A stretch of 60,003 bases of DNA from Arcanobacterium urinimassiliense (GTDB lineage: Bacteria > Actinomycetota > Actinomycetes > Actinomycetales > Actinomycetaceae): positions 606,112 to 666,114 of the forward strand of contig NZ_LT632435.1 in NCBI RefSeq assembly GCF_900119495.1. The letters are read 5' to 3'. The number at the start of each line of letters is the position of its first letter. Position 1 is the first letter of the stretch. Shown piece by piece: positions 43,563-51,716 of this stretch. The translations under genes were made by a program, and so were the position numbers. The notes under the pieces were generated by a model. That model was not told the origin of the DNA and ran no database searches. It worked only from the letters and a program-made list of their open reading frames with translations.

Positions 43563-44223
43563 TTTTTCTAAACCCACCTACGCAGTTCTAGGATTAGGGC
43601 GTTTCGGCACGGCCGTGGCCCGCGAACTCGTCTCTGATGACGCGATAGTCATCGGTGTAGATTTGAATGAAACGGTGGTAAATCGTAATAACGGAATCTT
43701 GACGCAGGTGGTGCAAAGCGATACCACCGATATTGCTTCGATGACGGAGCTCGGAATCGCCGATTGCGACGGAGTAGTGGTGGGTATCGGAGGCCCGCAC
43801 GTGGAAGCTTCTATTCTCACTTGTTCGGTGCTTAACGATATGGGCGTGAAGAACCTGTGGGCGAAATCTTCCGGCACGGCCCACGGGCGTATTCTCGAGC
43901 AGATTGGTGTGCCGCATATTGTGCACCCGGAAGTGGCTATGGGGCGGCGGGTGGCGCATCTCGTGCGCGGCGTAAATCTGGATTACGTGGAGTTATCGGA
44001 GGGCACGGCGATGGTGCGGACGGTGCTTCCGCTTTCGGCAGTCGGCCCCCTCGATGAGATTGATATGTGGAATCGGCACGGAGTGAAGATAGTGGCTTTA
44101 CTGCGCGATGGGCAGTGGCAGCCGGTGCTCGGCGCGGTGGAACTTTCTGAAGGCGACCAAGTGCAGATTTATGGGAGCGCGAAGAAAGTGGAGAAGTTTG
44201 CGCGCTCCGCGCCGCGGATTTAG
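43555..44223 (+). CDS. TrkA/KtrA-type regulatory subunit of the potassium uptake system
   Basis: This 222-residue cytoplasmic RCK protein has the Rossmann NAD-binding start YAVLGLGRFGTAVARELVSDD and VIGVDLN, and a C-terminal RCK_C domain (about residues 135-220). It binds NADH, ATP or similar nucleotides and opens the KtrB pore. TTG at 43555 is the start, inside the end of the channel gene, with GAAAGG upstream. The two genes are co-transcribed. The 257-base gap that follows holds no visible gene. Confidence 0.9.
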   Translation: MVNFSKPTYAVLGLGRFGTAVARELVSDDAIVIGVDLNETVVNRNNGILTQVVQSDTTDIASMTELGIADCDGVVVGIGGPHVEASILTCSVLNDMGVKNLWAKSSGTAHGRILEQIGVPHIVHPEVAMGRRVAHLVRGVNLDYVELSEGTAMVRTVLPLSAVGPLDEIDMWNRHGVKIVALLRDGQWQPVLGAVELSEGDQVQIYGSAKKVEKFARSAPRI

Positions 44224-44479
44224 TTTTTAAACGCTCATTTTGCCACGGGTGCAGATAGCCGAATTGAGCGCCGGGCGCGCGTGGTGGAAAAGCTAAAAGT
44301 CTTTTTCGATCGTTTCGCTGCCCTGGGGTAGTTCCCGTTTTTAGTTTTAGCTATTTTTAATTAGAGCGATTAAATTGCGCCTTAATCCACAAAAATCTTG
44401 CTCATAAGTATTATCGGCTAAGTTTTTCAGAATTAAATGCGTTAAATAAAGCTTTAAATATTGCTCTAAACATAATTGG

Positions 44480-44550
44480 AGCGGATGACGGGAATCGAAC
44501 CCGCATGACCAGCTTGGAAGGCTGGGGCTCTACCATTGAGCTACATCCGC
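44480..44550 (-). tRNA. tRNA-Gly (TCC)
   Basis: The minus strand gives acceptor GCGGATG/CATCCGC, D-arm GCTC...GAGC, anticodon arm CCAGC-CTTCCAA-GCTGG with anticodon TCC, and T-arm GCGGG-TTCGATT-CCCGT. The discriminator is T and CCA is not encoded. Confidence 0.95.
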
Positions 44551-44735
44551 ATGGCTATTTTTACCACTGTGCTTCGTCATCACTGCCGCTCCTCTTCCGT
44601 GCCGCCGTAATGATTCAGCTCCTTGATTTTAGCAAGAAATTTCTCATAACTAAAAAATAGCTTAGTGATTTGCAGCTCATGCAAATTAATAAATTTAGGT
44701 AAATCGCGATTTCTAGTCTAAGATTTTAGGAGCAC

Positions 44736-44808
44736 GGGGCATGGCGCAGCTTGGTAGCGCGTCCGCTTTGGGAGCGGAAGGTCGTGGGTTCGAATCCCGC
44801 TGCCCCGA
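44736..44808 (+). tRNA. tRNA-Pro (TGG)
   Basis: The plus strand folds with acceptor CGGGGCA/TGCCCCG, D-arm GCGC...GCGC, anticodon arm TCCGC-TTTGGGA-GCGGA with anticodon TGG, and T-arm GTGGG-TTCGAAT-CCCGC. The discriminator is A and CCA is not encoded. It lies just upstream of tig. Confidence 0.95.
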
Positions 44809-44991
44809 CGAAAAAACTTAATATAGCGCCTTTTGGCTTTTAATGTGTTCACTTTCATCTCTAATTTCTAGGCGGAAGTGGGCACATTTGTTCTATTATT
44901 GGACGGTATGCGTCTATCTGTACAAGATAGTAGACGCGCGAAAATAGAACGGGCATCTTGCCCCCGAGGATTTATGAGTGGAGAAATCTCA

Positions 44992-46608
44992 GTGAAAAAT
45001 TCCGTGGAGTATCTCAGTGAAACACACGCCAAGCTGGATATCGCTGTTTCGGCTGCGGAGTTTCAGCCGGCATACCAGAAAGCGGCTAAGCAGCTGGCCA
45101 AGAAAGTAAATATTCCAGGATTCCGCCCTGGAAAAGCACCGCTTCGCGTACTAGAAGCCAATATCGGGCGCGGCTACCTGATCGAAGAAGCGATTAACGA
45201 AAATCTTGATTCCTATTATCAGAGCGCGGCAGAAGAATTCGGCATCAAGCCGATGGCGCGCCCCGAAGTATCTATTAATCAGGTTCCGGAAATGAGCGGA
45301 GCTGCCGACGATAAGACGGAGCTCAACTTTACCGTAGAGGTAGATATTCGCCCCGAGATTTCGCTGCCTGATCCGCGGGAAATTAAAATTGAAGTAACTG
45401 CCGGTGCGGCGGGAGAAGAAGATATCGAGGCAGCGCTTACCGATTTGCGTAAACGCTTTGCTACTCTCAGCAATGCCGAGCGCCCCGCGGTGGATGGCGA
45501 TTATCTAAATATCGATTTAGTGGCGAAGATCGGCGAAGAAGAAGTAGATGATATGCAGGGCGTATCTTATCTGCTCGGCTCCGAAAACATGCTGGAAGGC
45601 CAAGATGAAGCTCTGCAGGGAGCAAAGGCGGGAGACGTAGTCACCTTTACTTCTAAGCTAGCTGGGGGAGAGCACGCCGGTGCCGAAGCCGAAGTAAGCA
45701 TCACGGTAAATTCCGTGAAAGAATCGGTACTTCCGGATGTGGATGACGATTTTGCTCAGCTCGCTTCCGAGTTCGATACTGTGGCGGAACTGCGGGAAGA
45801 TCTCGAAAAGAGTGCTACTAAGCAGAAGAAGACGGAAGCCGTGGTATCCGCGCAGCAGAAACTGATCGACGAGTTGATGGCAAAAGCTGATTTCCCGCTT
45901 CCGGAATCCGTAGTGGAAGAAGAGCTTAATCATCAGCTGCAAAACGAAGGCAAAGAGGACGACGCAGAGCGGAAAGCCGAGCTGCTGCCAGAAATTGAGA
46001 AGCAGCTGCGCCTGCAGTTACTCCTCGATGAATACGCCATCGGTTTTGATATCACGGTAGAGCAGAATGAGCTGCTGAACTTCTTAGTACAGCAAGCCCA
46101 AATGTATGGAATGGATCCGAACCAGTTCATCCAAGCTGCTGCTCAGTCTAATCAGATTAACGCTTTTGCTGGAGAAATGGCGCGCAATAAGGCCATTATC
46201 TCTGCTCTGCGCTTGGCGCAGGTGGTAGATGAATCCGGTGCGGCTGTGGATCTGGATGAAGTATTCGGAGAAGCTCCAGAAGCTGAGAAATTGCCGGAAT
46301 TCAATAAGAAGCCAAGCCGGAAGATTACTCCGGCTAAGAAGCCAGCCGCCAAGAAGGATGCTGCCAAGAAGGCTGATGCGAAGAAGCCGGCAGCGAAGAA
46401 GGCTCCGGCGAAAGAAAAGGCCAGCGCCGATAAAGCCAAGGCGGCGAAGAAAGCAGCTAAGCAACCGGCTAAGCAAGCAGCTGTGGAGGCTCCGGCCAAG
46501 TCCGCTTTGAAAGCAGACTGGATTGCTTATCGAGTAGCCAAGGGTGATCTCGGCGAAGCGGAAGCGAAGAAACTCACCAAAGAGCAGCTAATCAATTTCG
46601 GCGAATAA
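44992..46608 (+). CDS. tig: Trigger factor with Lys/Ala-rich C-terminal tail
   Basis: Trigger factor is the ribosome-bound chaperone and prolyl isomerase that meets nascent chains. GTG at 44992 (GGAG upstream) gives 538 residues starting MKNSVEYLSETHAKLDIAVS; the open frame extends 38 codons further but without family support, and ATG 44974 is an alternative. The ribosome-binding loop is IPGFRPGKAPLRVL, followed by the PPIase domain (about 150-235) and the helical chaperone domain. After about residue 430 comes a KxxAAKK-type tail of about 75 residues and a short SAP-like end (LKADWIAYRVAKGDLGEAEA). The tail is not part of canonical trigger factor. clpP1-clpP2-clpX follow, the usual actinobacterial order. 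Confidence 0.93.
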   Translation: MKNSVEYLSETHAKLDIAVSAAEFQPAYQKAAKQLAKKVNIPGFRPGKAPLRVLEANIGRGYLIEEAINENLDSYYQSAAEEFGIKPMARPEVSINQVPEMSGAADDKTELNFTVEVDIRPEISLPDPREIKIEVTAGAAGEEDIEAALTDLRKRFATLSNAERPAVDGDYLNIDLVAKIGEEEVDDMQGVSYLLGSENMLEGQDEALQGAKAGDVVTFTSKLAGGEHAGAEAEVSITVNSVKESVLPDVDDDFAQLASEFDTVAELREDLEKSATKQKKTEAVVSAQQKLIDELMAKADFPLPESVVEEELNHQLQNEGKEDDAERKAELLPEIEKQLRLQLLLDEYAIGFDITVEQNELLNFLVQQAQMYGMDPNQFIQAAAQSNQINAFAGEMARNKAIISALRLAQVVDESGAAVDLDEVFGEAPEAEKLPEFNKKPSRKITPAKKPAAKKDAAKKADAKKPAAKKAPAKEKASADKAKAAKKAAKQPAKQAAVEAPAKSALKADWIAYRVAKGDLGEAEAKKLTKEQLINFGE

Positions 46609-46626
46609 TTAAAAGCCGCGGGATTG

Positions 46627-46659
46627 CTGCGCGGGCGGCGCTCAGCGCCGCCCGCGCAG
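46627..46659 (+). terminator. Terminator after tig
   Basis: A perfect 14-bp GC-rich hairpin (46627-46640 with 46646-46659), five-base loop, is followed by TTCTCTTTATA. It separates tig from the clpP operon. Confidence 0.85.
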
Positions 46660-46681
46660 TTCTCTTTATAGAGCCCTCCTG

Positions 46682-46692
46682 CGCCCTCAGCG
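46682..46692 (+). promoter_or_regulatory. Weak ClgR-like box upstream of clpP1
   Basis: CGCCCTCAGCG fits the core of the known ClgR operator (CGC-Y-N-A-N-R-GCG) except for one base. It is about 50 bases before a TATACA-like -10 region (near 46740). ClgR controls clp genes in corynebacteria and streptomycetes, so the position is right but the match is weak. Confidence 0.25.
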
Positions 46693-46788
46693 AAAGCGCG
46701 GGTGGCAAATTCCCAAAGCGGCGGGAAGCGATTAATCTTATATACAGATAGGCGGCGGTAATACCCGCCGGAAATATAAGGAGGAGAT

Positions 46789-47424
46789 ATGCAGGCGGGA
46801 GTAATATCCGGCGAAGAGCAGAAGCCCGGATTTGGCTTAGGGGATTCCATCTACAACCGGCTTCTAAAGGAACGCATTATCTGGTTGGGAGATCAGGTGC
46901 GCGATGATAACGCGAATATTATCTGTGCGCAGCTGCTGCTATTAGCCGCCGAGGATCCCGATAAAGATATCTATCTCTACATTAATTCTCCGGGCGGATC
47001 GGTGACTGCCGGTATGGCTATCTTTGACACCATGGAATATATAAAACCCGATGTGGCCACGGTGGGTATGGGATTAGCCGCCTCGATGGGGCAATTCCTG
47101 CTCTCTGCGGGTACGAAAGGTAAGCGCTATATTACGCCGCACACCCGTGTCTTAATGCATCAGCCGCTCGGCGGGGCAGGCGGTACCGCTACCGATATTC
47201 GCATTAACGCCGATTTAATTCTGCAGATGAAGCAAGAGCTCTCGGAATTAAATGCCGTTCATACAGGCAAGACGGTGGAGCAAATCATTGCGGATTCGGA
47301 TCGCGATCACTGGTTCACCGCTCAAGAAGCTGTGGAGTATGGATTTGCCGACCACATTATTGAAAAATCTTCTTCCGTGATCGGGGGCGGGGGAGTAAAC
47401 CGCACTTCGGACACAGCTGAATAA
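46789..47424 (+). CDS. clpP1: ATP-dependent Clp protease proteolytic subunit 1
   Basis: This 211-residue serine protease forms one of the two rings of the ClpP1P2 tetradecamer. The nucleophile is in [17 protein letters not shown], the catalytic His in [10 protein letters not shown], and the sequence starts the catalytic core with [20 protein letters not shown] precedes the ATG. It is followed after 19 bases by the second subunit. Actinobacteria need both types for an active enzyme. Expression may be controlled by ClgR. Confidence 0.95.
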   Translation: MQAGVISGEEQKPGFGLGDSIYNRLLKERIIWLGDQVRDDNANIICAQLLLLAAEDPDKDIYLYINSPGGSVTAGMAIFDTMEYIKPDVATVGMGLAASMGQFLLSAGTKGKRYITPHTRVLMHQPLGGAGGTATDIRINADLILQMKQELSELNAVHTGKTVEQIIADSDRDHWFTAQEAVEYGFADHIIEKSSSVIGGGGVNRTSDTAE

Positions 47425-47443
47425 GACGAGGAGAAAATTTAGG

Positions 47444-48115
47444 ATGGCACAGCATTTTTTCAATCAGAATCGCTCACTCCCGGGAGGAAGCGCAGCTAAT
47501 CTGCCTACTAATCGCTACATTCTCCCCAATTTCGAGGAGCGTACCCCTTACGGCTATAAACGCCAAGATCCTTACGCCAAACTCTTCGAAGATCGGATAG
47601 TCTTTCTCGGCGTGCAAGTAGATGACGCTTCCGCTGACGATGTAATGGCGCAGCTACTGGTACTAGAATCTCTAGATCCGGAATCTCCTATCACGATGTA
47701 CATCAACTCTCCGGGAGGTTCTTTCACTGCTCTTACGGCTATCTACGACACCATGCAGTACGTGAAGCCGCCTATCCAGACCGTCTGCCTCGGGCAGGCT
47801 GCCTCGGCCGCAGCGGTACTTCTTGCCGCCGGTGCTCCTGGCCGCCGTCTCGCCCTTCCGAATGCGCGAATTCTTATTCACGAGCCCGCTATGGAAGGTG
47901 TGCAAGGCCAAGCTTCCGATATTGCTATCGTGGCAGATGAAATCGACCGCATGAATCAGTGGCTTATCGATACGCTGGCTTATCATTCCAATACGCCGGC
48001 GGAGCAGATCAAGCAGGATATTAAGCGCGATAAGATTCTCACGGCCGAAGCTGCGAAAGAATACGGCTTGGTAGATCAGGTGCTCGGTTCCCGCAAAGCT
48101 GAAATCGCTTCCTAG
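47444..48115 (+). CDS. clpP2: ATP-dependent Clp protease proteolytic subunit 2
   Basis: This 223-residue paralogue has [21 protein letters not shown], the nucleophile motif GQAASAAAVLLAAG and catalytic His in RILIHEPAMEG, with EIDRMN supplying the Asp region. Its N-terminal 45 residues are longer than those of ClpP1 and include the axial-loop region. It pairs with ClpP1 in a mixed tetradecamer and is in the same operon. Three 16-17-bp repeats follow its stop in the gap before clpX. Confidence 0.95.
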   Translation: MAQHFFNQNRSLPGGSAANLPTNRYILPNFEERTPYGYKRQDPYAKLFEDRIVFLGVQVDDASADDVMAQLLVLESLDPESPITMYINSPGGSFTALTAIYDTMQYVKPPIQTVCLGQAASAAAVLLAAGAPGRRLALPNARILIHEPAMEGVQGQASDIAIVADEIDRMNQWLIDTLAYHSNTPAEQIKQDIKRDKILTAEAAKEYGLVDQVLGSRKAEIAS

Positions 48116-48171
48116 GGGCGGAGCGCCAAATTTTAGCCGCGCGCTTTCGGAAGAGTAAATCTTTCGAAAGG

Positions 48172-48220
48172 GTCAAGCTTTTGGAGAGCCAAGCTTTTGG
48201 GGGAGCCAATCTTCCCGAGG
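48172..48220 (+). repeat. Three 16-17-bp repeats between clpP2 and clpX
   Basis: Units starting at 48172, 48188 and 48205 read G(T/C)CAA(G)CTTTTGG(A/G) and a degraded GCCAATCTTCCCGAGG. They lie in a 248-base gap that otherwise shows no gene. Confidence 0.5.
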
Positions 48221-48363
48221 AATTAGACTCTCCGAAGAATTAACCGCGTGCTTCGCCAGCGAAAAAGCAAATAAGTATAGACTAAGAGCAGATTTCCCTG
48301 GCGGCTTCCGCTTTGCCGGCTAGCCCGCATGAGGGAAAATATCCAGGATGAGAAAGGGAGATA

Positions 48364-49713
48364 ATGGTGCCGACCGCTGATGCTGCCGATATTTTGAAGT
48401 GCTCTTTTTGCCAGAAGAGCCAGCGGCAGGTGCGGAAACTCATCACTGGCTCGGGAGTTTATATTTGTAACGAGTGCATAGAGCTCTGCAATGAAATAAT
48501 CGCTGAAGAGCTCGGCAATGACAGCGCCGAAGCAGAAGCAGAACGCGAGCTTCCCACTCCGCAGGAAATCTGCGATTTCTTAGATGAATATGTGGTCGGG
48601 CAAGAAGCGGCGAAGCGTACCTTAGCTGTGGCGGTATATAACCACTACAAGCGGATTCGCGCGCAGAAAACAAACCCCAATTCCGAGCGAATTACTTTTA
48701 GCTCCAGTGCTACGCCAGCGGAAGAAGAAATCGAAACGGTGGAAATCGGAAAATCGAATATTCTCTTGCTCGGCCCCACCGGCACTGGAAAAACCTACCT
48801 GGCGCAGTCTTTAGCAAGAATTTTAGATGTACCTTTCGCCATTGCCGATGCTACCTCCCTTACCGAAGCCGGCTATGTGGGCGAAGACGTAGAAAACATC
48901 TTACTTAAGCTGATTCAAGCTGCTGATGACGATGTGGAGCGAGCTGAAAAAGGCATTATCTATATCGACGAGATAGATAAAATTTCGCGGAAATCAGAGA
49001 ACCCCTCTATTACGCGCGACGTCTCCGGAGAGGGAGTACAGCAAGCCCTCTTGAAGATTATCGAAGGCACGGTGGCTTCGGTGCCGCCTACCGGTGGGCG
49101 CAAGCATCCGCAGCAAGATTTTATTCAAATAGATACCTCGAATGTGCTCTTTATTCTGGCGGGAGCTTTCGCCGGGATGGAAGAAATAATTTCACATCGC
49201 GCCGGGCGGCGGGGAATTGGTTTCGGTTCACAGCTCCATGAGGCCGATAAGATGGATGACGTCTTGGCCGAAGTCACCCCAGATGATTTGCATAAATTTG
49301 GGCTTATTCCTGAATTAGTAGGGCGCGTGCCGATTATCGCTACTGTAAATAAGCTCCAAGAAGCAGATCTGGTAGAAATTTTGGTGCGCCCGCGCAATGC
49401 TCTCATCAAACAATATCAACGGATGTTTGAGCTAGATGGCGTGCAGCTGGAGTTTACCGCCGGCGCTTTAGAAAAAATAGCGCAAGAAGCCATTGCCCGC
49501 GGTACCGGTGCGCGCGGATTGCGCTCTATTCTCGAGAAACTACTCGGGAAACTGATGTTTGAAATTCCTTCGCGTGACGACATCACCAAAGTGGTAATTA
49601 CCAGCAAGGTAGCCGCAGGAGAAGCGGAGCCCACTTTAGTACTCACTTCGGCGAAGAAAACCACCGGCACCTCTACCAAGAAAGCAGCCGGCCAGCAGGC
49701 AGCAAAAAATTAA
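48364..49713 (+). CDS. clpX: ATP-dependent Clp protease ATP-binding subunit ClpX
   Basis: ClpX is the AAA+ unfoldase that feeds tagged proteins into ClpP. The 449 residues show the N-terminal zinc domain ([17 protein letters not shown] and [10 protein letters not shown]), Walker [16 protein letters not shown], pore loop GYVGEDVE, Walker [14 protein letters not shown] loop [10 protein letters not shown] and a sensor 2 region [14 protein letters not shown]. The last 40 residues ([17 protein letters not shown]) are Lys/Thr/Ala-rich. ATG 48364 has GGGAG upstream. It is 248 bases after clpP2 and probably has its own promoter. Confidence 0.96.
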   Translation: MVPTADAADILKCSFCQKSQRQVRKLITGSGVYICNECIELCNEIIAEELGNDSAEAEAERELPTPQEICDFLDEYVVGQEAAKRTLAVAVYNHYKRIRAQKTNPNSERITFSSSATPAEEEIETVEIGKSNILLLGPTGTGKTYLAQSLARILDVPFAIADATSLTEAGYVGEDVENILLKLIQAADDDVERAEKGIIYIDEIDKISRKSENPSITRDVSGEGVQQALLKIIEGTVASVPPTGGRKHPQQDFIQIDTSNVLFILAGAFAGMEEIISHRAGRRGIGFGSQLHEADKMDDVLAEVTPDDLHKFGLIPELVGRVPIIATVNKLQEADLVEILVRPRNALIKQYQRMFELDGVQLEFTAGALEKIAQEAIARGTGARGLRSILEKLLGKLMFEIPSRDDITKVVITSKVAAGEAEPTLVLTSAKKTTGTSTKKAAGQQAAKN

Positions 49714-49771
49714 GCGGCCGTAATCAATTCGATAGCGCGCAACTTTAGAATTAGCGCAAAGGCTCCTAAGC

Positions 49772-49809
49772 ATTAAGATCCTAAAGCGCTAAAATGCTCC
49801 TAAAGCGCA
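49772..49809. repeat. 19-bp repeat downstream of the acyl-CoA ligase gene
   Basis: ATTAAGATCCTAAAGCGCT (49772-49790) and AAAATGCTCCTAAAGCGCA (49791-49809) match at 14 of 19 bases. They lie in the convergent gap between clpX and the ligase gene, just after the ligase stop. Confidence 0.5.
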
Positions 49810-49812
49810 CAA

Positions 49813-51660
49813 TTAAATATGCGATAGCTTATCGGCGTAAATCTTTTCAATCAAAGGCGCAAAATCTTTCAGCACTTCTGCTCTCCGCACCTTTAAAGAA
49901 GGCGAGAGGTAGCCATTATCTATCGTGAAATCGAGCGGTAATATCTCGAACTTACGGATAGATTCTGCGCGCGATACATTCCGATTCGTATACTTAACGG
50001 CACGGTCAATCGCGGCAATAATCTGCGGATCCTTTACCGCACTGGCGAGCGACATCGGCTCAATCCCATGGTTATTTAGCCACTGGGGGAGTGCATCAGC
50101 ATCGAGAGTGACGAGCGCGGAAATAAAAGGCTTTTTATCTCCCACCACTACTACCTGCGAAATAAGTGAATGCCCGCGTAGGGAATCCTCGAGCGGAGCC
50201 GGAGCTACATTCTTTCCACCCGCCGTCACAATTAATTCCTTTTTCCGCCCGGTGATCCACAAGAAATCATCGGCGTCGATACGCCCCATATCGCCAGTGC
50301 GCAGCCAGCCATCTTCCGTAAAAGCAGCAGCAGTTTCTTTCGCATCGCCAAAATAGCCCCGGAATACGTGATCGCCCTTCACCAGTATTTCCCCGTCTTC
50401 AGCCGTCTTTACATAGCAGCCAGGGTAGGCGGTACCCACCGAACCGATGCGAATTTTATTGGGTCGATTCACGGTGGTGGGAGCAGAAGTCTCCGTCATT
50501 CCGTATCCCTCAAAGACGGTGATTCCCGCCCCGCGGAAGAAATGCCCCAGGCGTTCACCGAGCGGAGCTCCGCCGGAAATTGCGTACTTCAGCCGGCCGC
50601 CGGTAATATCGCGAATCTTCGAATATACGAGCTTATCTCCGAGCCGGCGCTGTGCCTTCAACTTCGCAGAAGGGCCTTCTTCCGTATCCAAAGCCCGCGA
50701 ATACTCTATAGCTACCTTGGTGAATTTCCGGAAAGCCCGCAGCTTCAATCCCGAACCAGCAGTGGCTTCCGCGGCGTTATACATTTTTTCAAATACGCGC
50801 GGCACCGCCAAAATAAAGGACGGCCGGAAAGACTGCATATCAGATACGAGATTATGGGTATTGGGAGAGTATCCCACCACCGTGCCGGCATAGAACATAG
50901 CCACATTAATGAAGCGGGCAAATACATGCGCCATAGGTAAGAAGATAAGAGTGCGCGAAGTTTTCCCCATCGCCAGCACTTTCATCAGGTCTTCATTTAA
51001 GACGCCGTTCATCGCCACATGCAGCACATTTCGGTGCGTGAGCTCCACACCTTTTGGCTTTCCAGTAGTACCGGAGGTGTAGATAATAGTCCAAATATCA
51101 TCGGCCTTTTGGTTGCTTATCAGCGTATCAATCTGCGCTTCATCTTCACCAAAGCCGAGCTCTGCCAGCTGCGCTTGGGCACCGTCACTCATCACCCAAA
51201 TTTTCTTGAAATGGCGGTGCTTCTTCAAAAGCGGCTGCAGCACGTTTCGTAAAGTGTGGTTGTCTACAAAGGCTGCCACTATCTTCGCATCTGTGACTAT
51301 CCAGTCAGCTTGCTCCGTAGAAGAAGTTTCGTAAATAGGGATACCGCGCGCGCCGGCAAACTGGAGCGCGTAGTCGAAGAGTACCCACTCATAGGAGGTG
51401 CTCCCCATAATCGCCACATTATCTCCCGGCTTAATTCCCCAAGCAATCAGCCCCAGAGCCACCTGCTTGATTTCCCGGATAAACTGCTTGTAGGTCATAG
51501 GCAACCACTGGTTCGAGAAGCTAGATTTCCGCTCCAGAATCACTTTTTTCGGGGTGGCCTCACCCGCTCGGCGCAGCATCTCCGGCACCGAAAGCATATC
51601 GTCTATCTGAATTTTTCCGGGGGTAAAAGATATCCCATCTTCTTCTAAGAATTCGCTCAT
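49813..51660 (-). CDS. Long-chain fatty acid-CoA ligase (FadD15-like)
   Basis: This 615-residue AMP-forming acyl-CoA synthetase activates long-chain fatty acids with ATP and CoA. The adenylation motifs are IIYTSGTTGKPKGVELTH, FEGYGMTETSAPT, the hinge WLRTGDMGRIDADDFLWITGRKKELI and the Lys motif GGKNVAPAPLED. Length and the GGAPLGERLGHFFRGAGI region fit the FadD15 group of actinobacteria. It is 32 bases after the valS stop on the same strand, so it is probably in the valS transcript. Confidence 0.92.
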   Translation of the reverse strand: MSEFLEEDGISFTPGKIQIDDMLSVPEMLRRAGEATPKKVILERKSSFSNQWLPMTYKQFIREIKQVALGLIAWGIKPGDNVAIMGSTSYEWVLFDYALQFAGARGIPIYETSSTEQADWIVTDAKIVAAFVDNHTLRNVLQPLLKKHRHFKKIWVMSDGAQAQLAELGFGEDEAQIDTLISNQKADDIWTIIYTSGTTGKPKGVELTHRNVLHVAMNGVLNEDLMKVLAMGKTSRTLIFLPMAHVFARFINVAMFYAGTVVGYSPNTHNLVSDMQSFRPSFILAVPRVFEKMYNAAEATAGSGLKLRAFRKFTKVAIEYSRALDTEEGPSAKLKAQRRLGDKLVYSKIRDITGGRLKYAISGGAPLGERLGHFFRGAGITVFEGYGMTETSAPTTVNRPNKIRIGSVGTAYPGCYVKTAEDGEILVKGDHVFRGYFGDAKETAAAFTEDGWLRTGDMGRIDADDFLWITGRKKELIVTAGGKNVAPAPLEDSLRGHSLISQVVVVGDKKPFISALVTLDADALPQWLNNHGIEPMSLASAVKDPQIIAAIDRAVKYTNRNVSRAESIRKFEILPLDFTIDNGYLSPSLKVRRAEVLKDFAPLIEKIYADKLSHI

Positions 51661-51670
51661 AAATTTCGTT

Positions 51671-51716
51671 TATTTCTGCTCGATAAGTAGGGCTATTTCT
51701 GCTCGGTAAGCAGGGT
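51671..51716. repeat. 23-bp tandem repeat covering the valS stop
   Basis: Units 51671-51693 and 51694-51716 (TATTTCTGCTCG.TAAG.AGGG) match at 20 of 23 positions. On the minus strand the coding copy ends CTT-ACC-GAG-CAG-AAA-TAG, and the next copy repeats it as CTTATCGAGCAGAAATAA. Confidence 0.85.

Noticed and set aside
44224-44479. Possible short protein downstream of the TrkA-type gene
   Set aside because: Several short frames exist, but none has a ribosome site with a start or a recognisable composition; I see no gene in this gap.
44878-44991. 38-residue N-terminal extension of trigger factor
   Set aside because: No similarity to the family and no good ribosome site at 44878; the canonical start lies at GTG 44992, preceded by GGAG.
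46310-46500. KKxAAKK tract as a separate DNA repeat or mobile element
   Set aside because: The repetition is codon-level Lys/Ala repetition within one reading frame of tig, not an independent element.
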